Of a stretch of DNA of 64,000 bases, positions 1-8,538 are shown piece after piece. The notes under the pieces are model-generated. The model searched no databases. It saw nothing but the letters and a program-made list of their open reading frames with translations, and was not told where the DNA came from. Positions within the stretch are counted from its first letter, which is position 1; each line of letters opens with the position of its first letter. The stretch comes from Polaribacter sp. Q13 (GTDB taxonomy: Bacteria; Bacteroidota; Bacteroidia; Flavobacteriales; Flavobacteriaceae). The position numbers and the translations under genes are program-made. Location: positions 392,001-456,000 of the forward strand of contig NZ_CP074436.1 of the NCBI RefSeq assembly GCF_016858305.2. The letters are read 5' to 3'.

Positions 1-2
1 GT

Positions 3-149
3 TTGGCTAACTTTTTTGGAGCAAATAGTTTTGGTGCCAATGCAAATGGAGCAACATCAGATTTTATAGCAGCAAATCCGGATGCTAGTTTTGTAGTATT
101 TCCAATATTAAGAAGAAGAGCAATGTTAAAAATAAATTATCATTTTTAA
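3..149 (+). CDS. C-terminal tail of an unidentified, probably outer-membrane, protein (partial)
   Basis: Only the last 48 codons are in the window; the gene enters from the left edge in frame 3 and stops with TAA at 147-149. The tail is rich in Asn, Gly and Ala, then has an alternating hydrophobic strand and ends LKINYHF. A C-terminal Phe on an amphipathic strand is the usual insertion signal of outer-membrane beta-barrels, so a porin or TonB-dependent receptor end is plausible. It does not resemble a SusD C-terminus. The family cannot be named from this fragment. Confidence 0.5.
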   Translation: MANFFGANSFGANANGATSDFIAANPDASFVVFPILRRRAMLKINYHF

Positions 150-159
150 TAATGAATAC

Positions 160-215
160 TGTTCTAAATTTGAACATATGAGTTCCTCTTTCAGGGATGA
201 TCATTGTTATTTTTA
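160..215 (+). promoter_or_regulatory. Candidate regulated promoter of the DUF1080 unit (site S0)
   Basis: A perfect inverted repeat, TGTTCTAAATTTGAACA (160-176), runs into the motif GAACATATG (172-180). A -7-like box TATTTTTA (208-215) lies 36 bp downstream of the start of that motif, and the ATG at 254 follows 46 bp later. The same GAACATnTG motif with 35 bp spacing precedes three other units in this window (31070, 38568, 47448). The reading as an activator site is inferred from the shared spacing. Confidence 0.5.
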
Positions 216-253
216 CAAAGTTAAAAAGTAGATAAAAACTAATAATTTATAAG

Positions 254-2137
254 ATGAAAAAAAACATATTCTATTGTTTGGTATTTTTACTGATGGTATC
301 CTGCGGAAAAGAGGAGCACAAGTCAGTAGAAAAAAAGGCTAGCACAGAAAAAGACGCAGAAATAAGTTTACCTTTTTCTACTATTGAATTAAATGATCTA
401 GCAGGTTTTAAAGCAACATCAAGCAATTGGAAAATTGTAGGAAATGCTATTGCAGACAGAAACAAGGAAAAAACATTTACAGCTACAGAAGGCGTAGGTA
501 TTTTATTAAATACGCCAAATAAGGAAGCTAAAGGAAATATATTTAGCAATTTTGAACATGGAGATATTGAATTAGAACTAGACGTAATGATGCCATTAGG
601 ATCTAATTCTGGTATTTATTTTCAAGGACGATATGAAGTTCAATTATTCGATAGTTGGGGAGTAACAGCACCAAAATATAATGATATTGGAGGTATTTAT
701 CAACGTTGGAATAAAGAAGCAGCTAAAGGTAAAGAAGGTTATGAAGGGCATGCTCCAATGGTAAATGCATCAAAAGCTCCAGGTTTATGGCAACATTTAA
801 AAGTTATTTTTCATGCACCAAAGTTTAATTCCGAAGGAAAAAAAACAAAGAATGCTTGGTTTGAAGAAGTTCTGTTAAATGGTGTTTTATTACATAAAAA
901 TGTAGAAGTTACAGGAGCAACAAGAGGCGGGAAGGCTAAAGAAGTTGCTACTGCTCCGTTTATGATTCAAGGAGATCATGGGGCAGTTGCTTTTAAAAAC
1001 ATAAAATACAAACTTTATGGAAACAAGAAGATTGGTATTAAAGAAACTACGCTAAAAGTGTATGATAATCCTGATAAAAGCAGAGGCTTAAAAAAGTATG
1101 AAGAACGTAAATTAATTCAAGAAATTAAGGTAGATTCTATTTCTCCTTTGGTAAGGTTTAAGCCAAACGTGCAGCATACTCTTAACTATACAGGTCAGTT
1201 TGATATACCAACAACAGGAGAATATTTATTTGATGTAAATGTGTACGGTACCGCTGTTTTGATAATTGATAATGATACTGTAGTGAACACTGGTGGAATT
1301 GGTTCTGGTAAAGTAAAACTTCAAAAAGGAATAGTGAATTATACCTTGTTGTATAACAAACCATATCCTTGGGGATTACAATTCGACCTTTATGTAGAAG
1401 GACCAGAAATACAACGTTATTCTGTATTAGAAACAAGTATGGCTGGTATCAACAAAAATAAAACTATTAAACCTATTGTAATTGATGCTACAACCGAGAA
1501 TCAAATTCAACGTTGCTTTTTGTTTCATAAAGGAACCAAAAGAACTCATGTTATTACTGTTGGTTTCATAGAAAAATTAAATTTTGCTTATGATTTATCT
1601 TCCGCTTCTTTGCTACAAGTTTGGGGTGGAGATTTTTTAGAAACTACAGATATGTGGCATTCCAGAGGAAAAGAGCAAGTGGGAAGCCCGCGTGGTTTTA
1701 TTGTTTCGGCAAATGGAAATATAGATTTTGCAGTTTTAGAAAATGAGAATCAAGATTGGCCATCAGAAATAAATGAAGAAACGAACTTTAAACAAAAAGG
1801 ATACAAATTAGACAAGAATCAAATTCCTGAGTTTTTATGTAGTATAAATGATGTAGAAATAGCAGATAAAATAATAGCTTCTACCAAAGAAAAAAGAGCT
1901 GTAGAAAGAATTATACATATAGATGGAAAAAGTGCAATTTGGCATAAAATAGCGGTAGGAGAATCCATAGAAAAATTGCCAAATAATATATTTATTATCA
2001 ACAGTGAAAGTTATTATGTAGATTTTTCTGGCAACAATACTTTAGAAACGATTACACGTTCTAAAGGAGGGAAAGAAGAGTTGTTAGTAAAAATACCTGC
2101 AGGGAAACAAACTATTAATTACACTATTATCTGGTAA
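254..2137 (+). CDS. Lipoprotein with DUF1080 (3-keto-disaccharide hydrolase) domain and PA14-like domain
   Basis: The N-terminus is a lipoprotein signal peptide with lipobox VSCG (Cys17), so the protein should be anchored in the periplasm or on the surface. Residues about 45-255 match the DUF1080 LamG-like fold, with conserved stretches such as NSGIYFQGRYEVQ and FMIQGDHG. Residues about 285-400 look like a PA14-type beta-sandwich (TGQFDIPTTGEYLFDV). The last 230 residues are not recognised. DUF1080 proteins cleave glycosides already oxidised at C3 (3-keto-glycosides), so this is a candidate partner for a sugar dehydrogenase. The next gene, 17 bp downstream, encodes such a propeller protein and is probably co-transcribed. 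Activity on galactan fragments is inference. Confidence 0.8.
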   Translation: MKKNIFYCLVFLLMVSCGKEEHKSVEKKASTEKDAEISLPFSTIELNDLAGFKATSSNWKIVGNAIADRNKEKTFTATEGVGILLNTPNKEAKGNIFSNFEHGDIELELDVMMPLGSNSGIYFQGRYEVQLFDSWGVTAPKYNDIGGIYQRWNKEAAKGKEGYEGHAPMVNASKAPGLWQHLKVIFHAPKFNSEGKKTKNAWFEEVLLNGVLLHKNVEVTGATRGGKAKEVATAPFMIQGDHGAVAFKNIKYKLYGNKKIGIKETTLKVYDNPDKSRGLKKYEERKLIQEIKVDSISPLVRFKPNVQHTLNYTGQFDIPTTGEYLFDVNVYGTAVLIIDNDTVVNTGGIGSGKVKLQKGIVNYTLLYNKPYPWGLQFDLYVEGPEIQRYSVLETSMAGINKNKTIKPIVIDATTENQIQRCFLFHKGTKRTHVITVGFIEKLNFAYDLSSASLLQVWGGDFLETTDMWHSRGKEQVGSPRGFIVSANGNIDFAVLENENQDWPSEINEETNFKQKGYKLDKNQIPEFLCSINDVEIADKIIASTKEKRAVERIIHIDGKSAIWHKIAVGESIEKLPNNIFIINSESYYVDFSGNNTLETITRSKGGKEELLVKIPAGKQTINYTIIW

Positions 2138-2154
2138 TTCTAAATCTAAAAAAA

Positions 2155-4134
2155 ATGAAGACTTTATATAAAATATTAGCTGTTGTAGTGTTGCTATTTG
2201 CAAGTCAAGCAGGAATCGCTCAGAAAAAAGGTAAAATTGTAAACAAAGCGCTTGCTCAAAAAGAATTAGACTATTATAAAATAGTAGATGTTCCTATTCC
2301 TAAAGACATAGTTTTAGAAGTTGGAGGCTTGGCATTAACCAATGAAGGTAAATTAGGTGTTTCTACTAGAAGAGGTGAAGTTTGGGTGCTTGATAATCCG
2401 AAGACTAAAAAACCAACCTATAAATTATTTGCTAAAGGAATGCATGAAATTCTTGGTTTGGCTTATAAAGATAATGGGTTTTACGCTACCCAACGTAGCG
2501 AGTTAACAAGATTAGAAGACGAAGATAAAAACGGTGTTGCAGATTATTACAAAACTGTTTTTTCTTGGCCATTATCTGGTAATTATCACGAATATTCTTA
2601 CGGACCTAAATTTGATAAGAATGGAGATATGATACTCACCTTAAATGCAACTTATATGGGAGATGCTTTAAGTATGGCAAAATGGAGAGGGTGGTTGATA
2701 AGAATAACACCAGAAGGAAAAATGACACCATTAGCCGCAGGTTTAAGATCTCCAGCAGGTTTTGATGTGAATGCCAATGGCGATATATTTTATACTGAAA
2801 ACCAAGGTGAATGGGTTGGTTCTGGACGTATGACACATATTGAAAAAGGAGATTTTGCAGGTGGAAATCCAATGAGTTTACAATGGACAGGGGATAAATT
2901 ATCTCCACTTTCTATGAAGCCAGAAGATTTAAATCCTGATGAAGGTGTGACACTTTATGAATATGCAAAAATAAAAAAAGAAGTAAAAGCACCTGCAATA
3001 TGGTTTCCTCATACCATTCAAGGCATTTCTACTTCAGATATTTTGTATGATACAACTAACGGAAAGTTTGGACCTTTTGCAGGTCAAATGTTTGTGGGAG
3101 ATCAAGGACATAGTAAAGTTGTGCGTGTATTTATGGAAAAAGTAAATGGCGTGTATCAAGGAGCTTCTTTTCTATTTAAAGAAAATTTCTCTTCGGGTGT
3201 TTTAAGAATGATTTGGGGCGATGATTCTAATATGTTTGTAGGTATGACAAGTAGAGGATGGTCATCAACAGGAAGAAAATCTTATGGTTTACAGCGTTTA
3301 GTTTGGACAGGAAAAACTCCGTTTGAAATAAAAAAAATGAAAGCGTTAAATGATGGTTTTGAATTAGAGTTTACCAAACCAATCAACAAAAAAATGGCGC
3401 AAGATTTGTCAAATTACAAAATGTCGACTTTTACGTATGGTTATCATAAAGAATATGGAAGTCCTATTGTAGATGCTCAAAAATCTATGATACATAAAGC
3501 AGTTGTTTCTGCCGATGGTTTAAAAGTGAAATTAACCATTCATGGAATGCGATTGGGGTATATTCATCAAATAGAAATTCCGAAGTTAACATCTGCTTCA
3601 GGAGAATTATTATTGCATAATACCGGATATTATACTTTAAACGAAGTTCCAGGAGGTGAGTTAAAATCGCCACAAATGCAGATGTCAAAAACATCAAAGA
3701 AAACAATAAAACAACCTAAACGCGTTAACACAATGCCGTCTTCTTGGGGAGAACGTGGTGCAGATGAGAAAGTTGTTATTGGTACCATTCCTGGGTTAAA
3801 ATACGATACTGAAGAGATTACAATCAATAGAAATAGTAATATTGAATTAACTCTGAATAATAATGATGACATGATACACAATGTTGTTATAACCAAACCA
3901 GGTAAAGAAACGCCTCTTAAAATAGGGGAATTAGCGCTTAGTTTAGGACTTGAAGGTTCAGATTTAAATTATGTTCCGTTTGATGATAGAATATTATTTC
4001 ATACAGGAACTGTTGCTCCAGAAAGTAATGAAACTATTTACTTTAAATCTCCTAGCGAACCTGGAGAATATTGGATAGTTTGTACTTTTCCTGGGCATTC
4101 TTTTTCTATGAGAGCAAAATTAATTGTGAAGTAG
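2155..4134 (+). CDS. Secreted beta-propeller dehydrogenase-like protein fused to an azurin-like copper domain
   Basis: A Sec signal peptide (cleavage near SQAGIAQ) precedes a PQQ/sorbosone-dehydrogenase-like beta-propeller (about residues 45-400) with stretches such as AAGLRSPAGFDVNANGDIFYTENQG. After a linker domain, residues about 560-659 form a cupredoxin. Its ligands are His575 (MIHNV), Cys643, His648 and Met652, in CTFPGHSFSM, which has the azurin spacing Cys-x4-His-x3-Met. A type I copper centre makes this an electron carrier fused to a putative oxidoreductase or binding propeller. The gene lies 17 bp after the DUF1080 gene and ends at a hairpin terminator. Oxidation of a sugar is inferred; the cofactor cannot be read from sequence. 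Confidence 0.8.
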   Translation: MKTLYKILAVVVLLFASQAGIAQKKGKIVNKALAQKELDYYKIVDVPIPKDIVLEVGGLALTNEGKLGVSTRRGEVWVLDNPKTKKPTYKLFAKGMHEILGLAYKDNGFYATQRSELTRLEDEDKNGVADYYKTVFSWPLSGNYHEYSYGPKFDKNGDMILTLNATYMGDALSMAKWRGWLIRITPEGKMTPLAAGLRSPAGFDVNANGDIFYTENQGEWVGSGRMTHIEKGDFAGGNPMSLQWTGDKLSPLSMKPEDLNPDEGVTLYEYAKIKKEVKAPAIWFPHTIQGISTSDILYDTTNGKFGPFAGQMFVGDQGHSKVVRVFMEKVNGVYQGASFLFKENFSSGVLRMIWGDDSNMFVGMTSRGWSSTGRKSYGLQRLVWTGKTPFEIKKMKALNDGFELEFTKPINKKMAQDLSNYKMSTFTYGYHKEYGSPIVDAQKSMIHKAVVSADGLKVKLTIHGMRLGYIHQIEIPKLTSASGELLLHNTGYYTLNEVPGGELKSPQMQMSKTSKKTIKQPKRVNTMPSSWGERGADEKVVIGTIPGLKYDTEEITINRNSNIELTLNNNDDMIHNVVITKPGKETPLKIGELALSLGLEGSDLNYVPFDDRILFHTGTVAPESNETIYFKSPSEPGEYWIVCTFPGHSFSMRAKLIVK

Positions 4135-4160
4135 AGAGTTTTTAATTATATAAAAATTTA

Positions 4161-4194
4161 AAATGCGATTCCAAAAATGGGATCGCATTTTTTT
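4161..4194 (+). terminator. Rho-independent terminator after the propeller-cupredoxin gene
   Basis: Arms AAATGCGATTCC (4161-4172) and GGGATCGCATTT (4179-4190) pair over 12 bp with one G-T wobble around a 6-base loop, and are followed by a T run. The hairpin lies about 27 bp after the stop codon at 4134. Confidence 0.85.
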
Positions 4195-4419
4195 ATGGAA
4201 TAGTAATTTAATCGAAATGAATTAATTTATGAACCCATCTTTTTATTGATAAATAATACAGGTTATAAGAATTATGGAGTAGAGAGTAAAAGTTCTTTTA
4301 CTCCATTTATGAGTTTAATAAAAAGTTTACTGTACGCTGTACAACCGGAAAAGATAACTTTATCAAGTTATAAAAAAATAAGTTCCTTAGAAGTTTTATT
4401 GTTAAGTATAAAAACTATA

Positions 4420-4470
4420 ATTCCCGCTTTTGTATATCATTTTGATAAAGCTTAGCGGGAATCTAATTTT
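4420..4470. terminator. Inverted repeat at the 3' end of the minus-strand operon
   Basis: ATTCCCGCT (4420-4428) and AGCGGGAAT (4454-4462) are perfectly complementary with a 25-base loop. T-rich sequence lies on the right and A-rich sequence on the left, so it could end transcription from either side. It abuts the stop of the gene at 4471-5862. The long loop makes it weaker than the hairpin at 4161. Confidence 0.5.
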
Positions 4471-5862
4471 TTAATCTATTGTTTTTCCTAAAACTACTTG
4501 AAAAGCTCCTTTTTTTAAGAAAGGTTTGCTGTTTTCTGCTGTTATTTTAGTTTCCCAAGCGTAAATTTTTTGTAAGTTTTTCAATTTAGATAAACTACCT
4601 AAACTAACTTCTGTAACTTGTGTATTGTATAGATTTATACTTGTTAATTTAGATAAGGCATTCAATTCAGAAATTCCGATATCTGTAATTGGATTGCTGT
4701 TCAATTTCAATTTTAGCAGATTTTTAAACTGATTAATATCTTTTATATTGGCATCACTTAAGTTATTGTCCTGAATAGATAACCATAAAATATGATCTTT
4801 AATCCCTACTAGTTTCTTCAGTTTTTCCTCAAGTAAATCTGCATTAGCAACGGTAATTGTATTTGAAGGTAAAACGGCTTCGTATAAATTAGATCCAAAC
4901 ACTAATTCTCTTAGGGTAAAACCTTCGGATAGAAGTTCATTTAAAACTTTTTCATCTATAACACCTAATTTAGGTAGTTCATTTCCATTGTTTCCATCAC
5001 TAGATAATCCCAACATTGTGGTAGCAATTGCCAATGTTTTTTTAGAAGATTCTATAGCTCCAATTTTAGTTGAAAAACTGGCATTTGCGTTATCAATCCA
5101 ATAAGTTATAATAGCTGTTTCTTCTTCTGTTAAAGGAGTTTTTCCTTTTGGAGGCATAAAGTCATCATGATGCGGATTTAATAAAACACGACGAATTAAT
5201 TCTGACTTGGAAGCATCTCCAGCCACCAAAACAGCACCGTTTTTACCACCACCTAAAATAGCAATACTGTCATGCAGCATTAAACCACCTTTCTTTTTAT
5301 CAGTATTATGACAACTGGTGCATTTGTTTTCTAAAATAGGAGCTACTAAATAGCTATACACAACAGCATCTTCCACTTTAGTTACCGGTTGTAAAGGTTC
5401 TTCTTTCTCTTGAAAAGGAGCATATTTTGTTAAATAATCGCTTCCATGGGTAAGATTACCTCCATAATGACCAGTAACACTTAATAAAATAACAAGTAGA
5501 GCAAGTGTTGCAATATTAGATTTGACGCTGTTTAGTTTGCTTATTTTTATTTTATCAATTCTAATTAACCACGCCATAAAAGCAATAACTGTGGTAGCAA
5601 TTCCAAACCAGAAATGAGAATCAATTGCGGCATCATCATAGCCACCACTTAAAGATAACATATATCCTAAAATACAGGCAATTGCAGCAGTTACGGCTCC
5701 TGTTAAAAGAGCTAGCGGAATTCCTGCATTAAATACAGAGTCTTTTTTCCATTTACTATAGATTTCTAATAAAAAAGCAAAGAATAAAAATCCAATAGGC
5801 ATATGTACCACAAGTGGATGAAATCTTCCTAGAAAGATGATAAAGTCTGGTGTTTCAGTCAT
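4471..5862 (-). CDS. DUF2231 membrane protein with cytochrome c (PSCyt1-type) and leucine-rich-repeat domains
   Basis: The N-terminal 130 residues contain four hydrophobic segments and the DUF2231 signature FLGRFHPLVVHMPIGF. A planctomycete-type cytochrome motif follows, CTSCH at residues 181-185, with the context PILENKCTSCHNTDKKKGG. A distal MPPKGKTPL stretch may supply the Met ligand. Residues about 320-440 carry leucine-rich repeats (LWLSIQDNNLS, LLKLKLNSNPI). One heme c on a membrane anchor suggests transfer of electrons to the respiratory chain. It is the last gene of a four-gene operon, 18 bp after its neighbour. The LRR part may bind a partner protein. The substrate is unknown. Confidence 0.8.
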   Translation of the reverse strand: MTETPDFIIFLGRFHPLVVHMPIGFLFFAFLLEIYSKWKKDSVFNAGIPLALLTGAVTAAIACILGYMLSLSGGYDDAAIDSHFWFGIATTVIAFMAWLIRIDKIKISKLNSVKSNIATLALLVILLSVTGHYGGNLTHGSDYLTKYAPFQEKEEPLQPVTKVEDAVVYSYLVAPILENKCTSCHNTDKKKGGLMLHDSIAILGGGKNGAVLVAGDASKSELIRRVLLNPHHDDFMPPKGKTPLTEEETAIITYWIDNANASFSTKIGAIESSKKTLAIATTMLGLSSDGNNGNELPKLGVIDEKVLNELLSEGFTLRELVFGSNLYEAVLPSNTITVANADLLEEKLKKLVGIKDHILWLSIQDNNLSDANIKDINQFKNLLKLKLNSNPITDIGISELNALSKLTSINLYNTQVTEVSLGSLSKLKNLQKIYAWETKITAENSKPFLKKGAFQVVLGKTID

Positions 5863-5880
5863 AAAATAAATGCTAATAAA

Positions 5881-6987
5881 TTATACGCGTTCTAGTTTTA
5901 ATGGCGGTGTTTTATCTGCTCTCCATTGGCAGATGTACAAGTTTTTATCATTATCTACACACACATCATGACCATGAGAGATAGGTTTGTCTAGTAATTG
6001 ATATGATTTTTGAAGTTCTCCATTTACATATAATGGAGCAGTAGCTCCTGGGTTAGAAACCACTTTGTCTCCTTCTAAAATCGTTACAAATCCTGTGGGT
6101 TGTTTCCAGTCAGTTTTTCCAACTTCTGGTTGAGACCAGCACACTCCAGCATATAAATTGGTGTCATCAAAAACAGGTCTACAAACTTGCATATTTGGCA
6201 AGTGAAGTGTTTTTATATATTTTCCATCTAAGGTAAACCACTTAAAACAAGCCTGACTTCTAGAGGTAACAACCACCATTGGGTTTTCTTTATCTCTGTA
6301 ATCTATGGCAACACCATGGGCGCTTTTAATTTGATAATTTTTATCTGGATTGTCACTTCCTCCCCAATGTCTAATATAACGACCATTATAATCGTATTGA
6401 ATAATTCTACTCATGCCGTAACCATCAGCAACATAAATATCTCCATTAGGACCTATTGCTGTTTCTGTTGGGCAAAAAGATTCTCCTGGTTTGTAAATTC
6501 CAATAGTAAGTGGATGTCCTATATCAAAAACAACGCGACCATCCATAGTTGTTTTTGTAATTCTTCCGTTGTGTTTTGTCCAACCACCTTGTTTGTTTAA
6601 AAACCAACCAGAATCTGCTAAAAATAAATATTCATCTCCTCCTTCGTCGGATATTGTTAAACCATGTCCACCAGGATATGCAGTTCCCCAAGAGTCTATA
6701 ACGTTTCCAGATTTATCAAAAATAATCACATTGTTTTTAGGATGATCTCCAATCATCACCAATCTACCCTTGCTGTCCATTTGCATTTCATGGCAATTCA
6801 ATAAAGGGGTTTCAATGGAGCTCATTTTAGCCCAATCTCGTATTAATTTATATTGATAATCTCCGTGCCCTAGAATTACATCATTTTTTTTTGATTTTTT
6901 TATCATATGAAAACCAAATGTAGGTGCAGCGGTTAACGCAGCAGTTGCTAGTCCAGCTTTTTTAATAAAATCTCTTCTTGTAGACAT
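5881..6987 (-). CDS. Tat-exported NHL-type (six-bladed) beta-propeller protein
   Basis: The protein begins MSTRRDFIKKAGLATAALTAAP, a twin-arginine signal, so a folded or cofactor-bearing protein is expected outside the cytoplasm. The rest is a peptidylglycine lyase/NHL-like propeller, with repeated motifs such as GPNGDIYVADGYG, AHGVAIDYRD and GHDVCVDNDKNLYICQW. No heme motif is seen. It follows the DUF1501 gene by 10 bp and is clearly in the same operon. Such propellers accompany DUF1501 and DUF1553 proteins in planctomycetes and marine Bacteroidota, but their reaction is not established. It could be a binding or structural partner, not an enzyme. Confidence 0.75.
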   Translation of the reverse strand: MSTRRDFIKKAGLATAALTAAPTFGFHMIKKSKKNDVILGHGDYQYKLIRDWAKMSSIETPLLNCHEMQMDSKGRLVMIGDHPKNNVIIFDKSGNVIDSWGTAYPGGHGLTISDEGGDEYLFLADSGWFLNKQGGWTKHNGRITKTTMDGRVVFDIGHPLTIGIYKPGESFCPTETAIGPNGDIYVADGYGMSRIIQYDYNGRYIRHWGGSDNPDKNYQIKSAHGVAIDYRDKENPMVVVTSRSQACFKWFTLDGKYIKTLHLPNMQVCRPVFDDTNLYAGVCWSQPEVGKTDWKQPTGFVTILEGDKVVSNPGATAPLYVNGELQKSYQLLDKPISHGHDVCVDNDKNLYICQWRADKTPPLKLERV

Positions 6988-6997
6988 CTATTTTGTT

Positions 6998-8512
6998 TTA
7001 TGTTAATAAATCTTTTACAACATGTCCATGAACATCCGTTAATCTGTAACGTCTTCCTTGGTGTTTAAAAGTTAATTTCTCATGATCTATACCAAATAAA
7101 TGCATTAACGTTGCATGGAAATCATGCACATGTACAGGATCTTTGGTTACATTATAACTAAAATCGTCTGTTTCTCCGTAAGAGAATCCCGGTTTTACAC
7201 CTGCACCTGCCATCCACATTGTAAATGCTTTTGGGTGATGATCTCTACCATAATTTGTATCTGTTAATTGACCTTGAGAGTATACTGTTCTTCCAAATTC
7301 TCCACCCCAAACAACTAACGTATCATCTAACATACCACGTTGTTTTAAATCTTTTATTAAGGCAGCATTGGCTTGATCTGTTTTTCTGGATTGACTTTTT
7401 GTTCCTCCCGGACAATTGTTATGTTGGTCCCATCCTTGATGATACAATTGTACAAATTTAACGCCTTTTTCTAGTAACTTTCTAGCCATTAAGCAATTTG
7501 CTGCATACGTACCCGGATCTTTACTGTCTTTACCATACAAATCGAAAATGTGTTCTGGTTCATCAGATAAATCTGTTACTTCTGGCACAGAGGTTTGCAT
7601 TTTAAAGGCCATTTCGTATTGCGCCATTCTAGCCTGAATCTCTGGATCACCATAAGCATCTTTCTGAATATTGTTTAGATTTCCTAAATAATCTAACATA
7701 TGTCTTCTATCGTTTCCGTCGTAATTTTCAGGATCACTTAAATATAATACAGGGTCTTTACCAGATCTAAATTGAACCCCTTGATGTTCTGTTGGTAAAA
7801 AACCATTTCCCCATAAACTAGCTTTTAGCGGTTGCCCTTTCCCGTTTTTAGAAACCAAGGTGATAAACGTTGGTAGGTTTTCATTGTCAGATCCTAAACC
7901 ATAACTTAACCAAGAACCGATAGAAGGTCTACCAGGTAATTGATTTCCTGTTTGCATAAAAGTAATTGCCGGCGTATGATTAATTTGATCCGTTTGCATT
8001 CCTTTTATAAAGCATAAATCGTCTACAACTTCAGATAAATAGGGCATGGCATCACTAACCCAAGCTCTAGATTCTCCATATTGTTTAAAATTAAAAGTAG
8101 AAGGAGCAACGGGTAATGTACTTTGACTACCGCTCATTCCCGTAAGTCTTTGACCGCCAATAATAGATGGAGGTAATTCTTTACCAAACATGTCTACTAA
8201 TTTAGGTTTATAATCAAATAAATCTAATTGAGAAGGACCTCCACTTTGAAATAAATATATAATACGTTTCGCTTTTGGTAAATGATGAGGTAAACCTAAT
8301 CTATTTTTATTATAGGTTTCTAAAATCATTTCTTCGGTACTTTTTTTACCGGTAGCCCCAAACATTTTATCTGCACCTAATAATCCACCTAAAGCAATTG
8401 CTCCTAAACCTAATGATGTTTTTTTAAGAAAGGCTCTTCTATCAAGCTGTCTTTCTAACTTTTGTAAATCTCTATTGTTAGATGTTAATTTTTTATGATG
8501 ATCATTACACAT
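6998..8512 (-). CDS. DUF1501 family protein, Tat-exported, sulfatase/phosphatase-like fold
   Basis: The start has a twin-arginine motif (DRRAFLKK) and a hydrophobic stretch, so export by Tat is expected. The body matches DUF1501, with SGGPSQLDLFDYKP near the N-terminus, GVKFVQLYHQGWDQHNN, VVWGGEFGRT and GRDHHPKAFTMWMAGAGVKPG. DUF1501 proteins are distantly related to the alkaline-phosphatase/sulfatase superfamily and almost always sit next to a DUF1549/DUF1553 cytochrome gene, as here (26 bp downstream of it). The catalytic activity is not known. The conserved His, Asp and Glu residues in the quoted motifs are candidate metal ligands. Confidence 0.85.
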   Translation of the reverse strand: MCNDHHKKLTSNNRDLQKLERQLDRRAFLKKTSLGLGAIALGGLLGADKMFGATGKKSTEEMILETYNKNRLGLPHHLPKAKRIIYLFQSGGPSQLDLFDYKPKLVDMFGKELPPSIIGGQRLTGMSGSQSTLPVAPSTFNFKQYGESRAWVSDAMPYLSEVVDDLCFIKGMQTDQINHTPAITFMQTGNQLPGRPSIGSWLSYGLGSDNENLPTFITLVSKNGKGQPLKASLWGNGFLPTEHQGVQFRSGKDPVLYLSDPENYDGNDRRHMLDYLGNLNNIQKDAYGDPEIQARMAQYEMAFKMQTSVPEVTDLSDEPEHIFDLYGKDSKDPGTYAANCLMARKLLEKGVKFVQLYHQGWDQHNNCPGGTKSQSRKTDQANAALIKDLKQRGMLDDTLVVWGGEFGRTVYSQGQLTDTNYGRDHHPKAFTMWMAGAGVKPGFSYGETDDFSYNVTKDPVHVHDFHATLMHLFGIDHEKLTFKHQGRRYRLTDVHGHVVKDLLT

Positions 8513-8538
8513 AATTTCTTTATTTAGAGTTTAACAAT

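Larger units (their letters stand above)
4135..4470. other. Convergent intergenic region with two hairpins
   Basis: This 336-bp gap separates the converging units 254-4134 (+) and 11778-4471 (-). It holds a terminator for the plus strand (4161-4194) and a second inverted repeat (4420-4462) next to the minus-strand stop. A 69-codon TTG-start reading frame at 4246-4455 has no recognisable content. I see no RNA gene. Confidence 0.6.

Noticed and set aside
4246..4455. A 69-codon reading frame between two convergent genes
   Set aside because: It starts with TTG, has no recognisable domain or signal, and overlaps the hairpin at 4420-4462. It is probably a chance frame in terminator sequence.
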